Part shown: one piece after another, positions 1-9,937 of the stretch
How positions within the stretch are numbered: the stretch's first letter is position 1
How the letters are laid out: each line of letters opens with the position of its first letter
Source: Bacteroidota bacterium
GTDB taxonomy: Bacteria; Bacteroidota; Bacteroidia; AKYH767-A; OLB10
Direction of reading: 5' to 3'
Assembly: GCA_016699635.1 (NCBI GenBank)
Contig: CP064983.1
Span: 1,798,001-1,862,000 of the forward strand
DNA: 64,000 nucleotides
Translations under genes and position numbers: made by a program
Notes under the pieces: generated by a model
Database searches by the model: none
What the model was told of the DNA's origin: nothing
Seen by the model: only the letters and a program-made list of their open reading frames with translations

Positions 1-716
1 GCAATGAGTGATGTAAGAGCATTATTGATGTTATTTTGAAAATTAGCTAATGGTGTAATGGTAGCCAATGTCTGATTGCTGCCTGCCATTGCACAATCAT
101 AAATGTCGTTAAAGCCAACCCAAAAAGAAAAGAACGTGGGTAGTTGTCTGACTGCATCTGTAAGTACTGTTGATGTTTCAGGGTTGGTAGCAAATCGTGC
201 GTAGAAAGGATTTTTTGAAAGCAGTAAATCTGTAGAGCCAAAATTGGCATTGTCTAAATCAGACGATTTCATACCCGGCACACCCATGTTGTTGTAAGGT
301 GCATTGTTGCCGATGTAAGTTTCTACTGCGACAATGTCAGTTACGTTGGATGGAAATGTAGAGAAGCCCGGAGCAGAACTGCATGTTGTGCCATAGCCAA
401 GTTTTGTCTGTGGAATATAGGTCTGAAGAAAAAAGTTGAACCCTGCACCATCATTTCCGCTAACCAATGGTTGCAGAAACTCGCCACCGCCAACTTTTTT
501 TAATTGTGAGGCAAGTATGGCTGCAAAACTATTTTGTTGCCCCATGTCAAACAATGCATTGTTCTGATAGCCCGCTGTGTAAGAACTGCCAATAGCAACA
601 TACTTCGAAAAGTCAATACTGTTGTTGTCGAACTTCAGCTCTTTCAACTCAGGCTTGCAACCTGCAATCATGATTACTGCAAGAAGTAAACTTTTCAGAA
701 TATGATTATTGCTCAT
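1..716 (-). CDS. SGNH/GDSL-hydrolase-like lipoprotein, 3'-truncated by window edge
   Basis: The reading frame opens at an ATG (716-714) and stays open to the window edge, so the C-terminus is missing. The N-terminus is a lipoprotein signal with a lipobox ending in AGC, so the mature protein is probably lipid-anchored. The segment YVAIGSSYTAGYQNNALF resembles GDSL block I (here GSS), and VGFND resembles the GxND block III, as expected for an SGNH-fold esterase/lipase. It lies 27 bp downstream of the FadL-type porin on the same strand, a pairing common in Bacteroidetes, which suggests joint handling of lipids or hydrophobic compounds (inference). The substrate is unknown. Confidence 0.8.
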   Translation of the reverse strand, partial: MSNNHILKSLLLAVIMIAGCKPELKELKFDNNSIDFSKYVAIGSSYTAGYQNNALFDMGQQNSFAAILASQLKKVGGGEFLQPLVSGNDGAGFNFFLQTYIPQTKLGYGTTCSSAPGFSTFPSNVTDIVAVETYIGNNAPYNNMGVPGMKSSDLDNANFGSTDLLLSKNPFYARFATNPETSTVLTDAVRQLPTFFSFWVGFNDIYDCAMAGSNQTLATITPLANFQNNINNALTSLI

Positions 717-743
717 GCGTTTATATTGTGGTTTATTATTTAA

Positions 744-1967
744 TTAAAATGAATAGTTGACACCAACACCAAAACAATGCGACAGTGCATTGAATGCACC
801 ATTCAATCCGGTATCTTTATTTACACCTTCGCGCTCGGCCTTAGTTTCAAAATTGTATGACCCTTCAATAACAAAAGTTTTACTCACGTTAAATGATGCA
901 CCAATACCAAAAACATATCTGTCGCCATCGGGCATGTCAGGGGTCATGTAGTTTTCTTTTACCGGAGTCTGATCGAAGGCAATACCTGCACGACCTGTAA
1001 CTTTATCGCTGATTTTATAATTCGCACCTAATCTAAGTGTTAATGCATCTCTGTATTTGCGTGCCTGACGAAATTCTTGATTTAATGCTGTGTTTGGTGC
1101 ATCAAATTCATAATTCAGAGAATCGAATGACGACCAACCGTTGAGGTTAGATTCAAAACTAAGTTTTAATCCTTTAATGACTTCATAGCTGAAACCAATT
1201 GACAAAACAGAAGGCAGCGGCATTTCTGCAGCGGCATTTGCTGAGGCAGGATATTGATTCGTTAACGATGCCGGAATATTACTAAAGGTAACATCAGTGT
1301 TTTTAAAGTTGAGTTTAACTTTTGACCGGTATGCAAGTGCAGCAGTTAATTTTTTATTGATGGCATAATTTATTCCTGCATTAAAACCAAAGCCTGTTGC
1401 CTTACCATCAAGTTGTGCATCTGCTCCATCTGCAACTATCAACGCACGATTCCATTTATAGTTGGCACTGGCAAAAACAAAGCCTGCACCAATTCCTAAT
1501 TTTTCAGAAATTTTATAAGAGAATGTAGGTTGAATAAATATGGTGTTCAGCTTAGCTGACAGTATAATATTTCGCCCTTCCCAATCGCTTTTCCAGGTTG
1601 TGTTGTATCCAAAAGGCGTATTGACTACAATACCTGCAGCCATTTTTTCAGATAACATTATGGTGCCACCTACATAAAACGGCAGCATATTTTTTGATTC
1701 TGTACGGTTTACCAATCCGCTGTTGTTACTACGGAAAGCCATTCTTGACTGCGAATAAGAAATACCACCAAAGACATTACTTTTCTCAAGAAAAACCATG
1801 CCACCGGGATTGTAAAATATAACTGACCCATCAGTTTGCAATGCAATCACTGCACCGGCCATACCTGCTGAACTATGGCTTTGTGGTTGCATCTGAAAAC
1901 CACCGCCTGATACATGAAGACTACAGAAAAGAAACAGAATTGAAAAACCTGAAATGAATTTTTTCAT
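744..1967 (-). CDS. OmpP1/FadL-family outer-membrane transporter
   Basis: This encodes a 407-residue outer-membrane beta-barrel of the FadL/OmpP1 (Toluene_X) family, which takes up hydrophobic compounds such as long-chain fatty acids. I chose the ATG at 1967 because it is followed directly by a signal peptide (MKKFISGFSILFLFCSLHVS). An in-frame upstream start at 2036 would add 23 residues before the signal. Family traits are the mature N-terminal GGGFQMQPQSHSSAGMAGA, the phrase TDGSVIFYNPGGM, repeated amphipathic strands and a C-terminal VGVNYSF ending in aromatic Phe. It is the first gene of a two-gene operon with the SGNH lipoprotein. Substrate specificity cannot be read from the sequence. 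Confidence 0.88.
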   Translation of the reverse strand: MKKFISGFSILFLFCSLHVSGGGFQMQPQSHSSAGMAGAVIALQTDGSVIFYNPGGMVFLEKSNVFGGISYSQSRMAFRSNNSGLVNRTESKNMLPFYVGGTIMLSEKMAAGIVVNTPFGYNTTWKSDWEGRNIILSAKLNTIFIQPTFSYKISEKLGIGAGFVFASANYKWNRALIVADGADAQLDGKATGFGFNAGINYAINKKLTAALAYRSKVKLNFKNTDVTFSNIPASLTNQYPASANAAAEMPLPSVLSIGFSYEVIKGLKLSFESNLNGWSSFDSLNYEFDAPNTALNQEFRQARKYRDALTLRLGANYKISDKVTGRAGIAFDQTPVKENYMTPDMPDGDRYVFGIGASFNVSKTFVIEGSYNFETKAEREGVNKDTGLNGAFNALSHCFGVGVNYSF

Positions 1968-1984
1968 ATTAATTTTAACGCAAA

Positions 1985-2020
1985 CAAAAATAAGAACAGC
2001 AAGCTTAGTAAGCAAAGATA
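1985..2020 (-). promoter_or_regulatory. putative Bacteroidetes-type promoter for the FadL operon
   Basis: On the minus strand two -7-like boxes lie upstream of the FadL start: TATTTTTG at 1992-1985 and TATCTTTG at 2020-2013. A TTTG at 2016-2013 lies 20 bp upstream of the first box. Which one is used cannot be decided from sequence alone. Confidence 0.35.
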
Positions 2021-2169
2021 TACATAACGATGACAATTTGTTGTTAACACCGATTTGTTGGTGCAGTTTCTAAAAAATGTTTGCACTCCAACAACCAATA
2101 TTCGGATTTTTTGTATTAAAATTGCACTGTAATTGTAATACATTTTTTCACCAACCAAAATCATTTCAC

Positions 2170-4095
2170 ATGTTAGTCAAGAAGTTATTTCTGATATTAT
2201 TTTCTGTTGCAACAACTTTAACTTGTGCAGCATCTGTTGGCGACACAACCTTTGTAAGCTCGCATACCAATGACACTGTAGTAACCAATCCCAACACAGG
2301 TAGCAATGGTTATCCAAATTGGGTAGTATTTCCTTCTGCATCCACCAACTATCGTAAGATAATTTTAACTTTAACACATCGTTGCCCAAGCCCTATGTCA
2401 TGTGGCGAATGGGATTATCTCGATTATATTTACATCAGACGTACAGGAGGTCAGAACAATCCCTCTCAGGATATTGAACTGGCACGTTATATAACACCTT
2501 ATGGCAATACATTCAACTCTACATTCAAGTCGTCATGGACGCTTGATGTAACAGATTTTGCATCATTCCTTCACGACTCTGTAGAGATAGAATATATCCA
2601 CACCGGCTACGAAACCAATGTGGGTCGCGGATGGCTCGTTAGTGTTGATTTTGCATTGATAGAAGGTACTCCGGTGATGAATCCTATTGCATTTAAAAGA
2701 TTGTGGCATGGCAGTTTTCCTTATGGCAATGCATCCAATCCAATTGAAAACTATCTCGGTGCCGACACTGTGACGCTTAATTTTAATACTGCAAATTTAA
2801 GACTGAATGTTACCCAATCCGGACATGGTGCCGATGCCAATTATTGTGCAGAATTTTGCTCAAAAACAAGAACTATTTATTTTGATAATTCATTGGTAGA
2901 TACCAAGCAAGTTTGGCGGTTGTGTGGAACAAACCCTATTTATCCGCAAGGAGGCACATGGGTTTACGACCGTGCAAATTGGTGTCCCGGTAACTGGGTC
3001 TATCCTGCTGTCAATAATTTTGCTGTTGCCGGAGGAAGCACGCACATTATTGACATGAATATGCAGAACTATAACGTAACAAGCCCTTCCGCTAATTACG
3101 TCATCGAAGGACAGCTTTTTGAATTTGGTCCATTGAACAACAATATAGATGCTGCCATAGATGAAATTCTTGCACCTACCGATAAGTTTGAATTTTCGCG
3201 CAGCAACCCTACCTGCAACAATCCAAAAATCAGAATAAAAAACAATGGCTCAACTGCAATAACTTCTGCAACAATAAAATATGGATTAGTAGGCGAACCC
3301 GAAAGTACATTCAACTGGACAGGCTCAATAAATACATTTGCAACAGCAGATGTTGACTTACCCGGTTTAATCAGCTATACAAGTGGCAACAGAATTTTTA
3401 AAGCATACATTGCTGACGTTAACAATACGGCAGATCAGTATGTTTATGATGATACAGCTTATTCAAATGCCTATGTTCCTGAAGTGATGGACACTGTATT
3501 TATCTTATTGGTAAAAACAAATAACTATCCTACGGAAAATGGCTATAAACTTTATGATGAAAATAATAATATCATCGTACAACGACTACCGGGCTCAATG
3601 GCTGCCAACACAATTTATCGTGACACCATTCATGCAACTCCCGGTTGTTATCGTTATGAAATAACAGATAGTGGCGATGATGGTTTATACTGGTGGGCAA
3701 ACTCAGCACAGGGAACAGGTTACCATCGTATTCTGCGATTGAACAATAGCATTGCAAGAAATTTCGAAAGAGATTTTGGCTCACGTTACAGCTATCGTTT
3801 TGTTTCTGCTCCGGGTGCCGTTGTTGGCATCAACAATCAGGAGCGCTATGCTGATATAGTAGTTTATCCTAATCCAACCAAAGGAATCATCAATGCAGAT
3901 ATTACATTAACTTCGGCAAGCCCGTTAGAGGTGTCTGTTTATAATCCTTTAGGTCAGCGTGTGGCTGTTCAAAACAGAACAAATTTTAATGCAGGAATAA
4001 TAACTTTCGATCTGGAGAATCAACCAAAGGGAGTTTATTTGGTTAAAGTTGTTGCTAACGATCAGGTTAAAGTGCAACGTGTTGTACTGGAGTAA
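2170..4095 (+). CDS. PNGase F-like peptide N-glycosidase, T9SS-secreted
   Basis: This 641-residue secreted protein resembles peptide-N4-(N-acetyl-beta-glucosaminyl)asparagine amidase F, which releases N-glycans from glycoproteins. The ATG at 2170 begins a signal peptide; the upstream ATG at 2077 would add 31 unlikely residues. From memory of PNGase F, C72/C78 and D82 (CGEWDYLDY) match the C51-C56 disulfide and catalytic D60. CAEFC at 226-230 matches C204-E206-C208, and C252/C272 match C231-C252. The E118 position does not align clearly. The middle part (about 360-560) has no assignment. Residues from about 565 (YPNPTKG...) form a type A T9SS sorting domain. No glycan-catabolism genes are adjacent. 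Confidence 0.82.
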   Translation: MLVKKLFLILFSVATTLTCAASVGDTTFVSSHTNDTVVTNPNTGSNGYPNWVVFPSASTNYRKIILTLTHRCPSPMSCGEWDYLDYIYIRRTGGQNNPSQDIELARYITPYGNTFNSTFKSSWTLDVTDFASFLHDSVEIEYIHTGYETNVGRGWLVSVDFALIEGTPVMNPIAFKRLWHGSFPYGNASNPIENYLGADTVTLNFNTANLRLNVTQSGHGADANYCAEFCSKTRTIYFDNSLVDTKQVWRLCGTNPIYPQGGTWVYDRANWCPGNWVYPAVNNFAVAGGSTHIIDMNMQNYNVTSPSANYVIEGQLFEFGPLNNNIDAAIDEILAPTDKFEFSRSNPTCNNPKIRIKNNGSTAITSATIKYGLVGEPESTFNWTGSINTFATADVDLPGLISYTSGNRIFKAYIADVNNTADQYVYDDTAYSNAYVPEVMDTVFILLVKTNNYPTENGYKLYDENNNIIVQRLPGSMAANTIYRDTIHATPGCYRYEITDSGDDGLYWWANSAQGTGYHRILRLNNSIARNFERDFGSRYSYRFVSAPGAVVGINNQERYADIVVYPNPTKGIINADITLTSASPLEVSVYNPLGQRVAVQNRTNFNAGIITFDLENQPKGVYLVKVVANDQVKVQRVVLE

Positions 4096-4114
4096 ATAAC
4101 AATGAAATTTAATT

Positions 4115-4153
4115 TTACAGCAGGTAGTTTAGTTATATAAGCACCTGCTGTAA
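4115..4153 (+). terminator. hairpin after the PNGase F-like gene
   Basis: A perfect 11-bp inverted repeat (TTACAGCAGGT / ACCTGCTGTAA) encloses a 17-nt loop and is followed by CTTTT. It lies 20 bp past the stop codon. The long loop and short T run make it a moderate terminator candidate. Confidence 0.5.
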
Positions 4154-4185
4154 CTTTTAGTAACAGGCCTGCGTCATACAATAAA

Positions 4186-5528
4186 ATGAAGGATATGAAA
4201 AGATGTAATCAATTTAGTCTGACCTTGTTTTTAATGTTGTTTGCACTTTTTGCAAATGCACAAAAACATAAAACTTTAGATCAGTTTACAGACATAGACT
4301 TGCGTGGATCGCTTAATGCAGTTTATAAATTGGACAGTACATGGTCAATTGAAGTGCCTGAAGATAATGTCACCACACAGTGGAGTCTTGAAAATAAAAC
4401 CCTTGTGCTAAGTGGTGCAGGAAGTAATATAATTGTCAGAAGTCCTGATTTGCAAAAGATAAATATTTCCGGTTCGGGAAGTATTTCTGCAGAAGATACT
4501 ATGGAATTGCACGACTTGAATATAGATATTTCAGGTAGTGGAAAATTTAAGATGAACTATGTAAAAGCAAAGCACATTGAGGCAAACATGCGTGGTTCAG
4601 GAAAAATAATTCTTGGAGGTTCTGCACAATCATTAAATGCAAATCTTGCCGGCTCAGGAAAAATTATTACGCATAAATTAAATGTTGATCGGGCAGAAGT
4701 AAATGTCAGCGGCAGTGGCACATCATCAGTTTGGGTTAGCGATTCATTATCAGCCAACATTGCTGGCTCAGGAAATCTGTATTATGTTTCTTCGCCAAGA
4801 ACAATTAATCAGGCCATTGCAGGCTCCGGAAAAATTGAACCTATAACTTCTGCAATTGAATCGGAACTGAACTCAAACAGTATTACAATTTCTGGAAGCA
4901 ATAAATCCGGTACTTATTGGTCGGGATTTGAATTGGGATTTAATGGACTTTATAACAGTAAATCAAAATTCGATACTCCTGATGGGTATGATTTTTTAGA
5001 GATGATTCCTGAAAAGTCCTTAGCAGTAAACATCAACTTTTATGAGTACGATGTAAAACTGATTAAGCGTTATGTCATTGCTTCAACAGGTATTGGTTTA
5101 TCATACAATAATTATCGTTTCAGAAAAATATGAGCCTGATTCCTGATACCAATGCATTGCTTTATACTCAGGACACCATGAACCTGCGTAAGAATAAACT
5201 TACTGTAAGTTATGCCACTGTTCCAGTTCTGCTTACTTTCAACACAAGTTCAAATCTTAAAAAAGCTTTTCACATTACTACCGGTTTGTTGTTTAGTTAC
5301 AAATTGGGCTCACATACTAAAAAGGTTTACAATAAAGATGGTAAAAAAGAGAAGGATAAAACTTTTGATGATTTTAATATTGATCCCTTCCGTTATGATG
5401 CAACAGTTCGCATAGGCTACAGTGATTTTACTGTATTTGCAAACTATGCACTGTCAGAACTTTTCAAGAGTGGAAAGGGGCCGGAGTTGCATCCCTGGAC
5501 TATTGGTGTTTCACTAGTACCTTGGTAG
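4186..5528 (+). CDS. GIN-domain (DUF2807) protein fused to outer-membrane beta-barrel; frameshifted
   Basis: The first frame (4186-5133) has a signal peptide ending in FANAQ, then a DUF2807/GIN-type beta-helix with repeated SGSG/AGSGK turns (about residues 30-225). A segment beginning WSGFELGFNG then looks like the first strands of an outer-membrane beta-barrel. The frame breaks at the A5 run 5124-5128; one extra A gives RKNMSLIPDTN and joins the barrel to the frame ending at 5528. The corrected protein has about 447 residues. GIN domains are putative surface-adhesin folds of unknown function; a barrel on the same chain would anchor the domain in the outer membrane (inference). The start could also be the ATG at 4195. 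Confidence 0.72.
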
Positions 5529-5599
5529 TACTAAAGCCTGTGTCGAGTTGACAAAGTAGGTTGTAATCAGAATTGATAAATGAATTATGTGGGCGTGAA

Positions 5600-6606
5600 T
5601 TATTTCACGCCTACATAGTTTATAACATCATCCTTAGTGATGGTTTTGCCACCGAGAATTACCAAACGCTCTACCACATTACGCAGCTCACGAATATTTC
5701 CTGTCCAGTTTTTTTTCTGCAACTGCTCTATTGCATCCGGAGCAATTTCTTTTGCAGGGCTTTTATATTCATCAGCAATTTCTTTCAGAAAATAATTTGT
5801 CAGAACCGGAATATCTTCTCTGCGGTCGTCCAATGCAGGCACATGAATGAGTATAACACTCAAACGATGATATAAATCTTCTCTGAAATTATTTTTTTCT
5901 ATTTCTGATTTTAAATCTTTGTTGGTAGCAGCAATAATACGTACATCAACCGGAAAATCTTTTTCGCCACCTACTCTTGTAATTCTGTTTTCCTGCAATG
6001 CTCTCAACACTTTGGCTTGTGCCGACAGGCTCATGTCGCCAATCTCATCAAGAAAAATAGTGCCACCGTTTGCTTGTTCAAATTTTCCGCTTCGTGTTTT
6101 TTATGGCAGAGGTAAATGCGCCTTTTTCATGACCAAACAATTCGCTTTCTATTAGCTCTGATGGTATTGCTGCGCAATTAACTTCTATCAGTGGCATGTT
6201 GTTTCTGCTGCTCTTTTCATGTATCCATCGTGCCACCAATTCTTTTCCTGTTCCATTGCTTCCTGTAATCATCACGCGTGCATCGGTAGGTGCCACACGG
6301 TCAATCATGTCTTTTATTTTACGAATGCCTTCACTTTCACCAATCATTTCATTGGTACGCGAAATTTTTCTTTTCAGTGTCTTGGTTTCTGGGACCTTTA
6401 TTTTGTAAATTCTCCAACACTTCAATGCCATCCATGCGTGGCATTTTTATGTCACAAAAAATAATATCATATTTTTCTTTCTCAGCCATCTTAATGCCTT
6501 CAATACCATCGGGCGCTTCATCCACTTTGTAATTCTCGTATTCAAGAATCTCTTTCAGCGAATGGCGGATGCTTTTCTCATCATCTATAATTAATATACG
6601 TGACAT
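5600..6606 (-). CDS. sigma-54-dependent response regulator (NtrC type), frameshifted, receiver partly deleted
   Basis: The N-terminus is a response-regulator receiver (ILIIDDEKS acidic pocket; phospho-acceptor Asp in FCDIKMPRMDG). An AAA+ sigma-54 activation domain follows, with Walker A GSNGTGKE, the sigma-54 loop GAFTSA (usually GAFTGA), Walker B TIFLDEIGD and the R-finger region FREDLYHRLSV. Two lesions occur. The T6 run at 6097-6102 has one base too many; its removal restores IKTRSGKFEQANGG. Near 6396-6401 the receiver jumps from VLENLQNK straight to VPETKTLKRK, so about 55-60 residues including the conserved Thr and Lys of the receiver are absent. No Fis-type HTH is visible after the AAA+ domain, which ends in NYVGVK. 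It is probably transcribed after the ppx gene. Confidence 0.8.
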
Positions 6607-6636
6607 GCTCTTTTGTTTACGGTCAGTTTGCTGTTG

Positions 6637-7563
6637 TTATTTATTCATTGCAAAATAAAGCATTCCTTCCTTTAATGCATAAGCACTCACTAAAAGTTTA
6701 TTCATATTGTGTTTGTGAATAACATAGTGAAGTAACATAGATGCAACAACAATCATATCGGCACGCATGGCAATCATTCCCGGCATTTCAAGTCGTTGTT
6801 GTAAGGTTGAGGTTAACAAAATTTGATGTACATCAAAATATTCCTCTGAGTCCAATGGCCACCAGGTAGTGTTTGCTTTTATTTTATGAAAACAATGAAG
6901 ACATAAATCCAGAAAGGTATCGAAAGAACCTGCCGATCCTACCAATGTATTTACCGGACCATATTGTTTTAATGCTTCTGTAAGTGGAAATAAAACTGAG
7001 TTGATATGTTCAGTAATTATTTTTTCCTGCACTTCATGAATCGGGTCTGATGGTTTAAACATATCTAACAACAGGGCAGCACCCAAAGGAAAACTTTTCC
7101 GCCACAACATTTTTCCGTTTCCTGCAATTACAAATTCTGTACTTCCTCCACCAATATCCATTATCAGTACTTTTTCTTTTCCAAAAGGAACAGCATGACT
7201 TACTCCTGAGTATATCAGTTCTGCTTCGCGCAAGCCATCAATAATTTCAAGTGTAATGCCTGATTGTTTTTTTGCTTCTTCAACAAAATCTTTTCCATTG
7301 GCTGCTCTGCGTATGGCTTCAGTTGCATAACACAATTGTTTTTCAATGATAAATTGTTTCATGTCGGCAGCAAATTCTTTAAGTGCGTCAATGCCACGAC
7401 CGAAGGCTGCACGTGCTATTTTATTATTGCTGATGCCGCCTTCGCCAAGTTTTACAGCTAAGTTTTTGCGGTAAAGAATTTTAAAACTGCCTTCTGAAAT
7501 ACCGGCAATAATCAGATGGAAGGTGTTGGTGCCACAGTCAATTACAGCAATGTTCATTGACAT
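6637..7563 (-). CDS. Ppx/GppA-family phosphatase (exopolyphosphatase-like)
   Basis: This 308-residue protein has the actin-like ASKHA fold of Ppx/GppA. The first phosphate-binding loop is IAVIDCGTNTFHLIIAG and the second is VLIMDIGGGSTEFVIAG. Family members hydrolyse inorganic polyphosphate or convert pppGpp to ppGpp. It corresponds to the short, N-terminal-catalytic form common in Bacteroidetes and lacks the long E. coli C-terminal domain. The start overlaps the stop of the ABC permease by one base, which implies translational coupling. Polyphosphate and pppGpp cannot be distinguished as substrate. Confidence 0.85.
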   Translation of the reverse strand: MSMNIAVIDCGTNTFHLIIAGISEGSFKILYRKNLAVKLGEGGISNNKIARAAFGRGIDALKEFAADMKQFIIEKQLCYATEAIRRAANGKDFVEEAKKQSGITLEIIDGLREAELIYSGVSHAVPFGKEKVLIMDIGGGSTEFVIAGNGKMLWRKSFPLGAALLLDMFKPSDPIHEVQEKIITEHINSVLFPLTEALKQYGPVNTLVGSAGSFDTFLDLCLHCFHKIKANTTWWPLDSEEYFDVHQILLTSTLQQRLEMPGMIAMRADMIVVASMLLHYVIHKHNMNKLLVSAYALKEGMLYFAMNK

Positions 7564-8879
7564 TACTTATAAAACAACCAGCGAAACAATTCTTTGTAGG
7601 TAGGCTTTTTGCCATACATCAATATTCCTGTACGGTAAATTTTTGCAGCTATCCACGTAGTGAAAATAAAACCTGCCACTAACAACACCATCGAAATTAC
7701 AATATCAATTATAGGTGGGTCAAATGGCATACGCACCATCATTACAATGGGCGATGTGAATGGTATTATTGAAAACCAATAGCCCAATTCACTTTCGGGA
7801 TTGGTCATCACAATAGTCGAAACTACATAAGCAAATATGAGTGGAATGGTAATCGGCAACATAAATTGTTGCGTGTCTGTTTCTGCATCCACTGCAGCAC
7901 CAATGGCAGCAAACAAGGCACTGTAAAGTAAATATCCGCCTAAGAAATAAAATATAAAACACAATAGAATTTTTGTGATGTTAAATCCTTCAAATATTTT
8001 CATAAAATCCATACTGGCAGGTTGCATTTTTTCCTGCGGAATATTTGCATTTGGCACTATTTGTTTTTGTTGCATCTCCATCAGTTTACTCTGATCTTTA
8101 CCTACTATCAATGATGTGGCAGTACCTGAAATTGCCATTGTAAGAACTACCCAAAGTAGAAACTGCGTCAATCCCACCAATGCAATACCTATAATTTTTC
8201 CCATCATCAACTGAAATGGTTTTACTGATGATATGATAACTTCAACAATGCGGCTGGTTTTTTCTTCTATCACACCACGCATCACCTGTATGCCATACAT
8301 GAAAATAAACATATAAATCAGCAGTCCTGCACCAAAGCCAATTCCGGCAGAAACACCTGCAGAAAATGATTTGTCTTTTCCACTCGGGTCAACGGGTTTT
8401 TGCTGAAGACTGATGTCTGTTTTTATAGAATCGAGTGTTGATTTTTGAATACCTGCATCGGTCAGTTTCATGTTTTCAATTTTCTTACTCAACTCACTTT
8501 CCAAATATTCAACTACAGAAATGTTAGGTTGCTTCTCTGTATAAAGCACTGTTGCATCAGGCTTCTGCAAGGCGTTGGCAGGTAAGTAAAGGATACCATA
8601 ATCAGTATTTGAATTAAACAAATGCCTTGCCGTTTGAATGGGCATGGTGTCTTTAGTAAAAATTACTGTTTTTGAATTATTGAGTTTACCGGCAAGCACT
8701 CCTGTTTCGTCCACCACACGAATCATTGATATGGAGTCTCCTTGATTCATGGAAAGGTATGCAAATCCTGCAATGAGTCCACCCATAAGCAATGGATCTA
8801 ATATGGTCATTATTATAAAAGATTTTTTCTTTACACGTGTCAGATATTCACGTTGTATAATCAGCAGTATGATGTTCAT
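7563..8879 (-). CDS. ABC-2 type permease, NatB-like
   Basis: This 438-residue inner-membrane permease belongs to the ABC-2/NatB group (COG1668). It has an N-terminal membrane helix after REYLTRVKKKSFIIM, a long soluble periplasmic region (about 50-175), and a C-terminal set of about five or six helices, including the conserved GVIEEKTSRIVEVIISSVKP just before the second helix. It overlaps the upstream ATPase gene by 4 bp (ATGA), so the two form one exporter. NatAB of Bacillus extrudes sodium; the substrate here is unproven. Confidence 0.85.
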   Translation of the reverse strand: MNIILLIIQREYLTRVKKKSFIIMTILDPLLMGGLIAGFAYLSMNQGDSISMIRVVDETGVLAGKLNNSKTVIFTKDTMPIQTARHLFNSNTDYGILYLPANALQKPDATVLYTEKQPNISVVEYLESELSKKIENMKLTDAGIQKSTLDSIKTDISLQQKPVDPSGKDKSFSAGVSAGIGFGAGLLIYMFIFMYGIQVMRGVIEEKTSRIVEVIISSVKPFQLMMGKIIGIALVGLTQFLLWVVLTMAISGTATSLIVGKDQSKLMEMQQKQIVPNANIPQEKMQPASMDFMKIFEGFNITKILLCFIFYFLGGYLLYSALFAAIGAAVDAETDTQQFMLPITIPLIFAYVVSTIVMTNPESELGYWFSIIPFTSPIVMMVRMPFDPPIIDIVISMVLLVAGFIFTTWIAAKIYRTGILMYGKKPTYKELFRWLFYK

Positions 8880-9804
8880 GCTTCTACAGGTTTGTTATTT
8901 TGTACCGATTCAATAAAAATATCATTCATAGTGGGTATGCGCTCACGGAAAGAAACTACTTCCACTTCGTTGAGCAGTTGTCGCAACAAATCGTTTGTAC
9001 TGCTGTTGTTCAGGTTTTTTATTACTGCAAATGCATGGTCGTCTTGTGCACGTGTTTCAACCAATTCAAAGCCTGTCCATAGTGCATTGGCAAAACCTAC
9101 AGATGTACCTTTGTATTCAATCTCAAAAAGATTAGAACGAAATTGTTTGCGCACATCTTTTACCTGTCCATCAAGAATTTTTTTCGATTTATTAATCAGT
9201 GCAATGTGTGTACACAGTTCTTCTACACTTTCCATGCGATGTGTTGACAGAATAATGGTAGCGCCTTTCTGTCGCAGCCCCAGCAATTCATCTTTAATCA
9301 GGTTGGCATTGATAGGATCAAAACCGGTAAACGGTTCATCAAGAATAAGCAGTTTGGGTTCATGCAGAATAGTCACAATAAACTGAACTTTTTGCTGCAT
9401 ACCTTTGCTTAGCTCTTCAACTTTTTTGCGCCACCAGCTTTGCAGTTCAAATTTTTCAAACCAATAGCGCAACTTTTTTAAAGCATCTGCACGGCTCAAA
9501 CCTTTTAGTCGCGCAAGATAAATAGCCTGCTCGCCCACTTCCATTTTTTTATACAACCCTCTTTCTTCGGGCAGATAGCCAATTTCAGAAATGTGCGAAG
9601 GGTTCAGTGTTTGTCCGCCAAATAAAATACTGCCGCCATCAGGCCTGTTATCTGATTGATGATGCGTATGAGCGAGGTTTTTCCTGCACCGTTTGGTCCT
9701 AAAAGTCCAAACACACTCGACTCGGGAATTTCAATACTCACCGAATCTAATGCTTTGTGGTTTGCATAAATTTTTGAAACCTCTCGTATAGAAAGCAGAT
9801 TCAT
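8876..9804 (-). CDS. ABC transporter ATP-binding protein, NatA-like; frameshifted
   Basis: This is the nucleotide-binding subunit of the exporter. It has Walker A GPNGAGKTS (about residues 37-45), signature LSKGMQQKVQ, Walker B LLILDEPFTGFDP, the switch motif STHRMES, and a C-terminal DUF4162-type extension. The frame breaks at 9642-9643: adding one C on the coding strand gives ITGPDGGSILFGGQTLNP and joins both halves into about 310 residues. It is first in a minus-strand operon with the permease, the Ppx-like phosphatase and perhaps the NtrC-type regulator. Confidence 0.85.
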
Positions 9805-9887
9805 AGTTCAATATTATGCGACAAATGTAATGTTTAAGTAATGTGATAAAAATGAAATCCAAACTTGGTTTTAAACAACACTGCTTA

Positions 9888-9916
9888 TTGCCACATAAAA
9901 ATTATTTCTATCTTTC
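9888..9916 (+). promoter_or_regulatory. putative promoter of the TPR-SpoIIE gene
   Basis: TTG at 9888-9890 is separated by 18 bp from TATCTTTC at 9909-9916, one base off the Bacteroidetes -7 consensus TAnnTTTG. The start codon follows at 9938. Confidence 0.45.
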
Positions 9917-9937
9917 CACCTTTCAGAAATTGCACCT

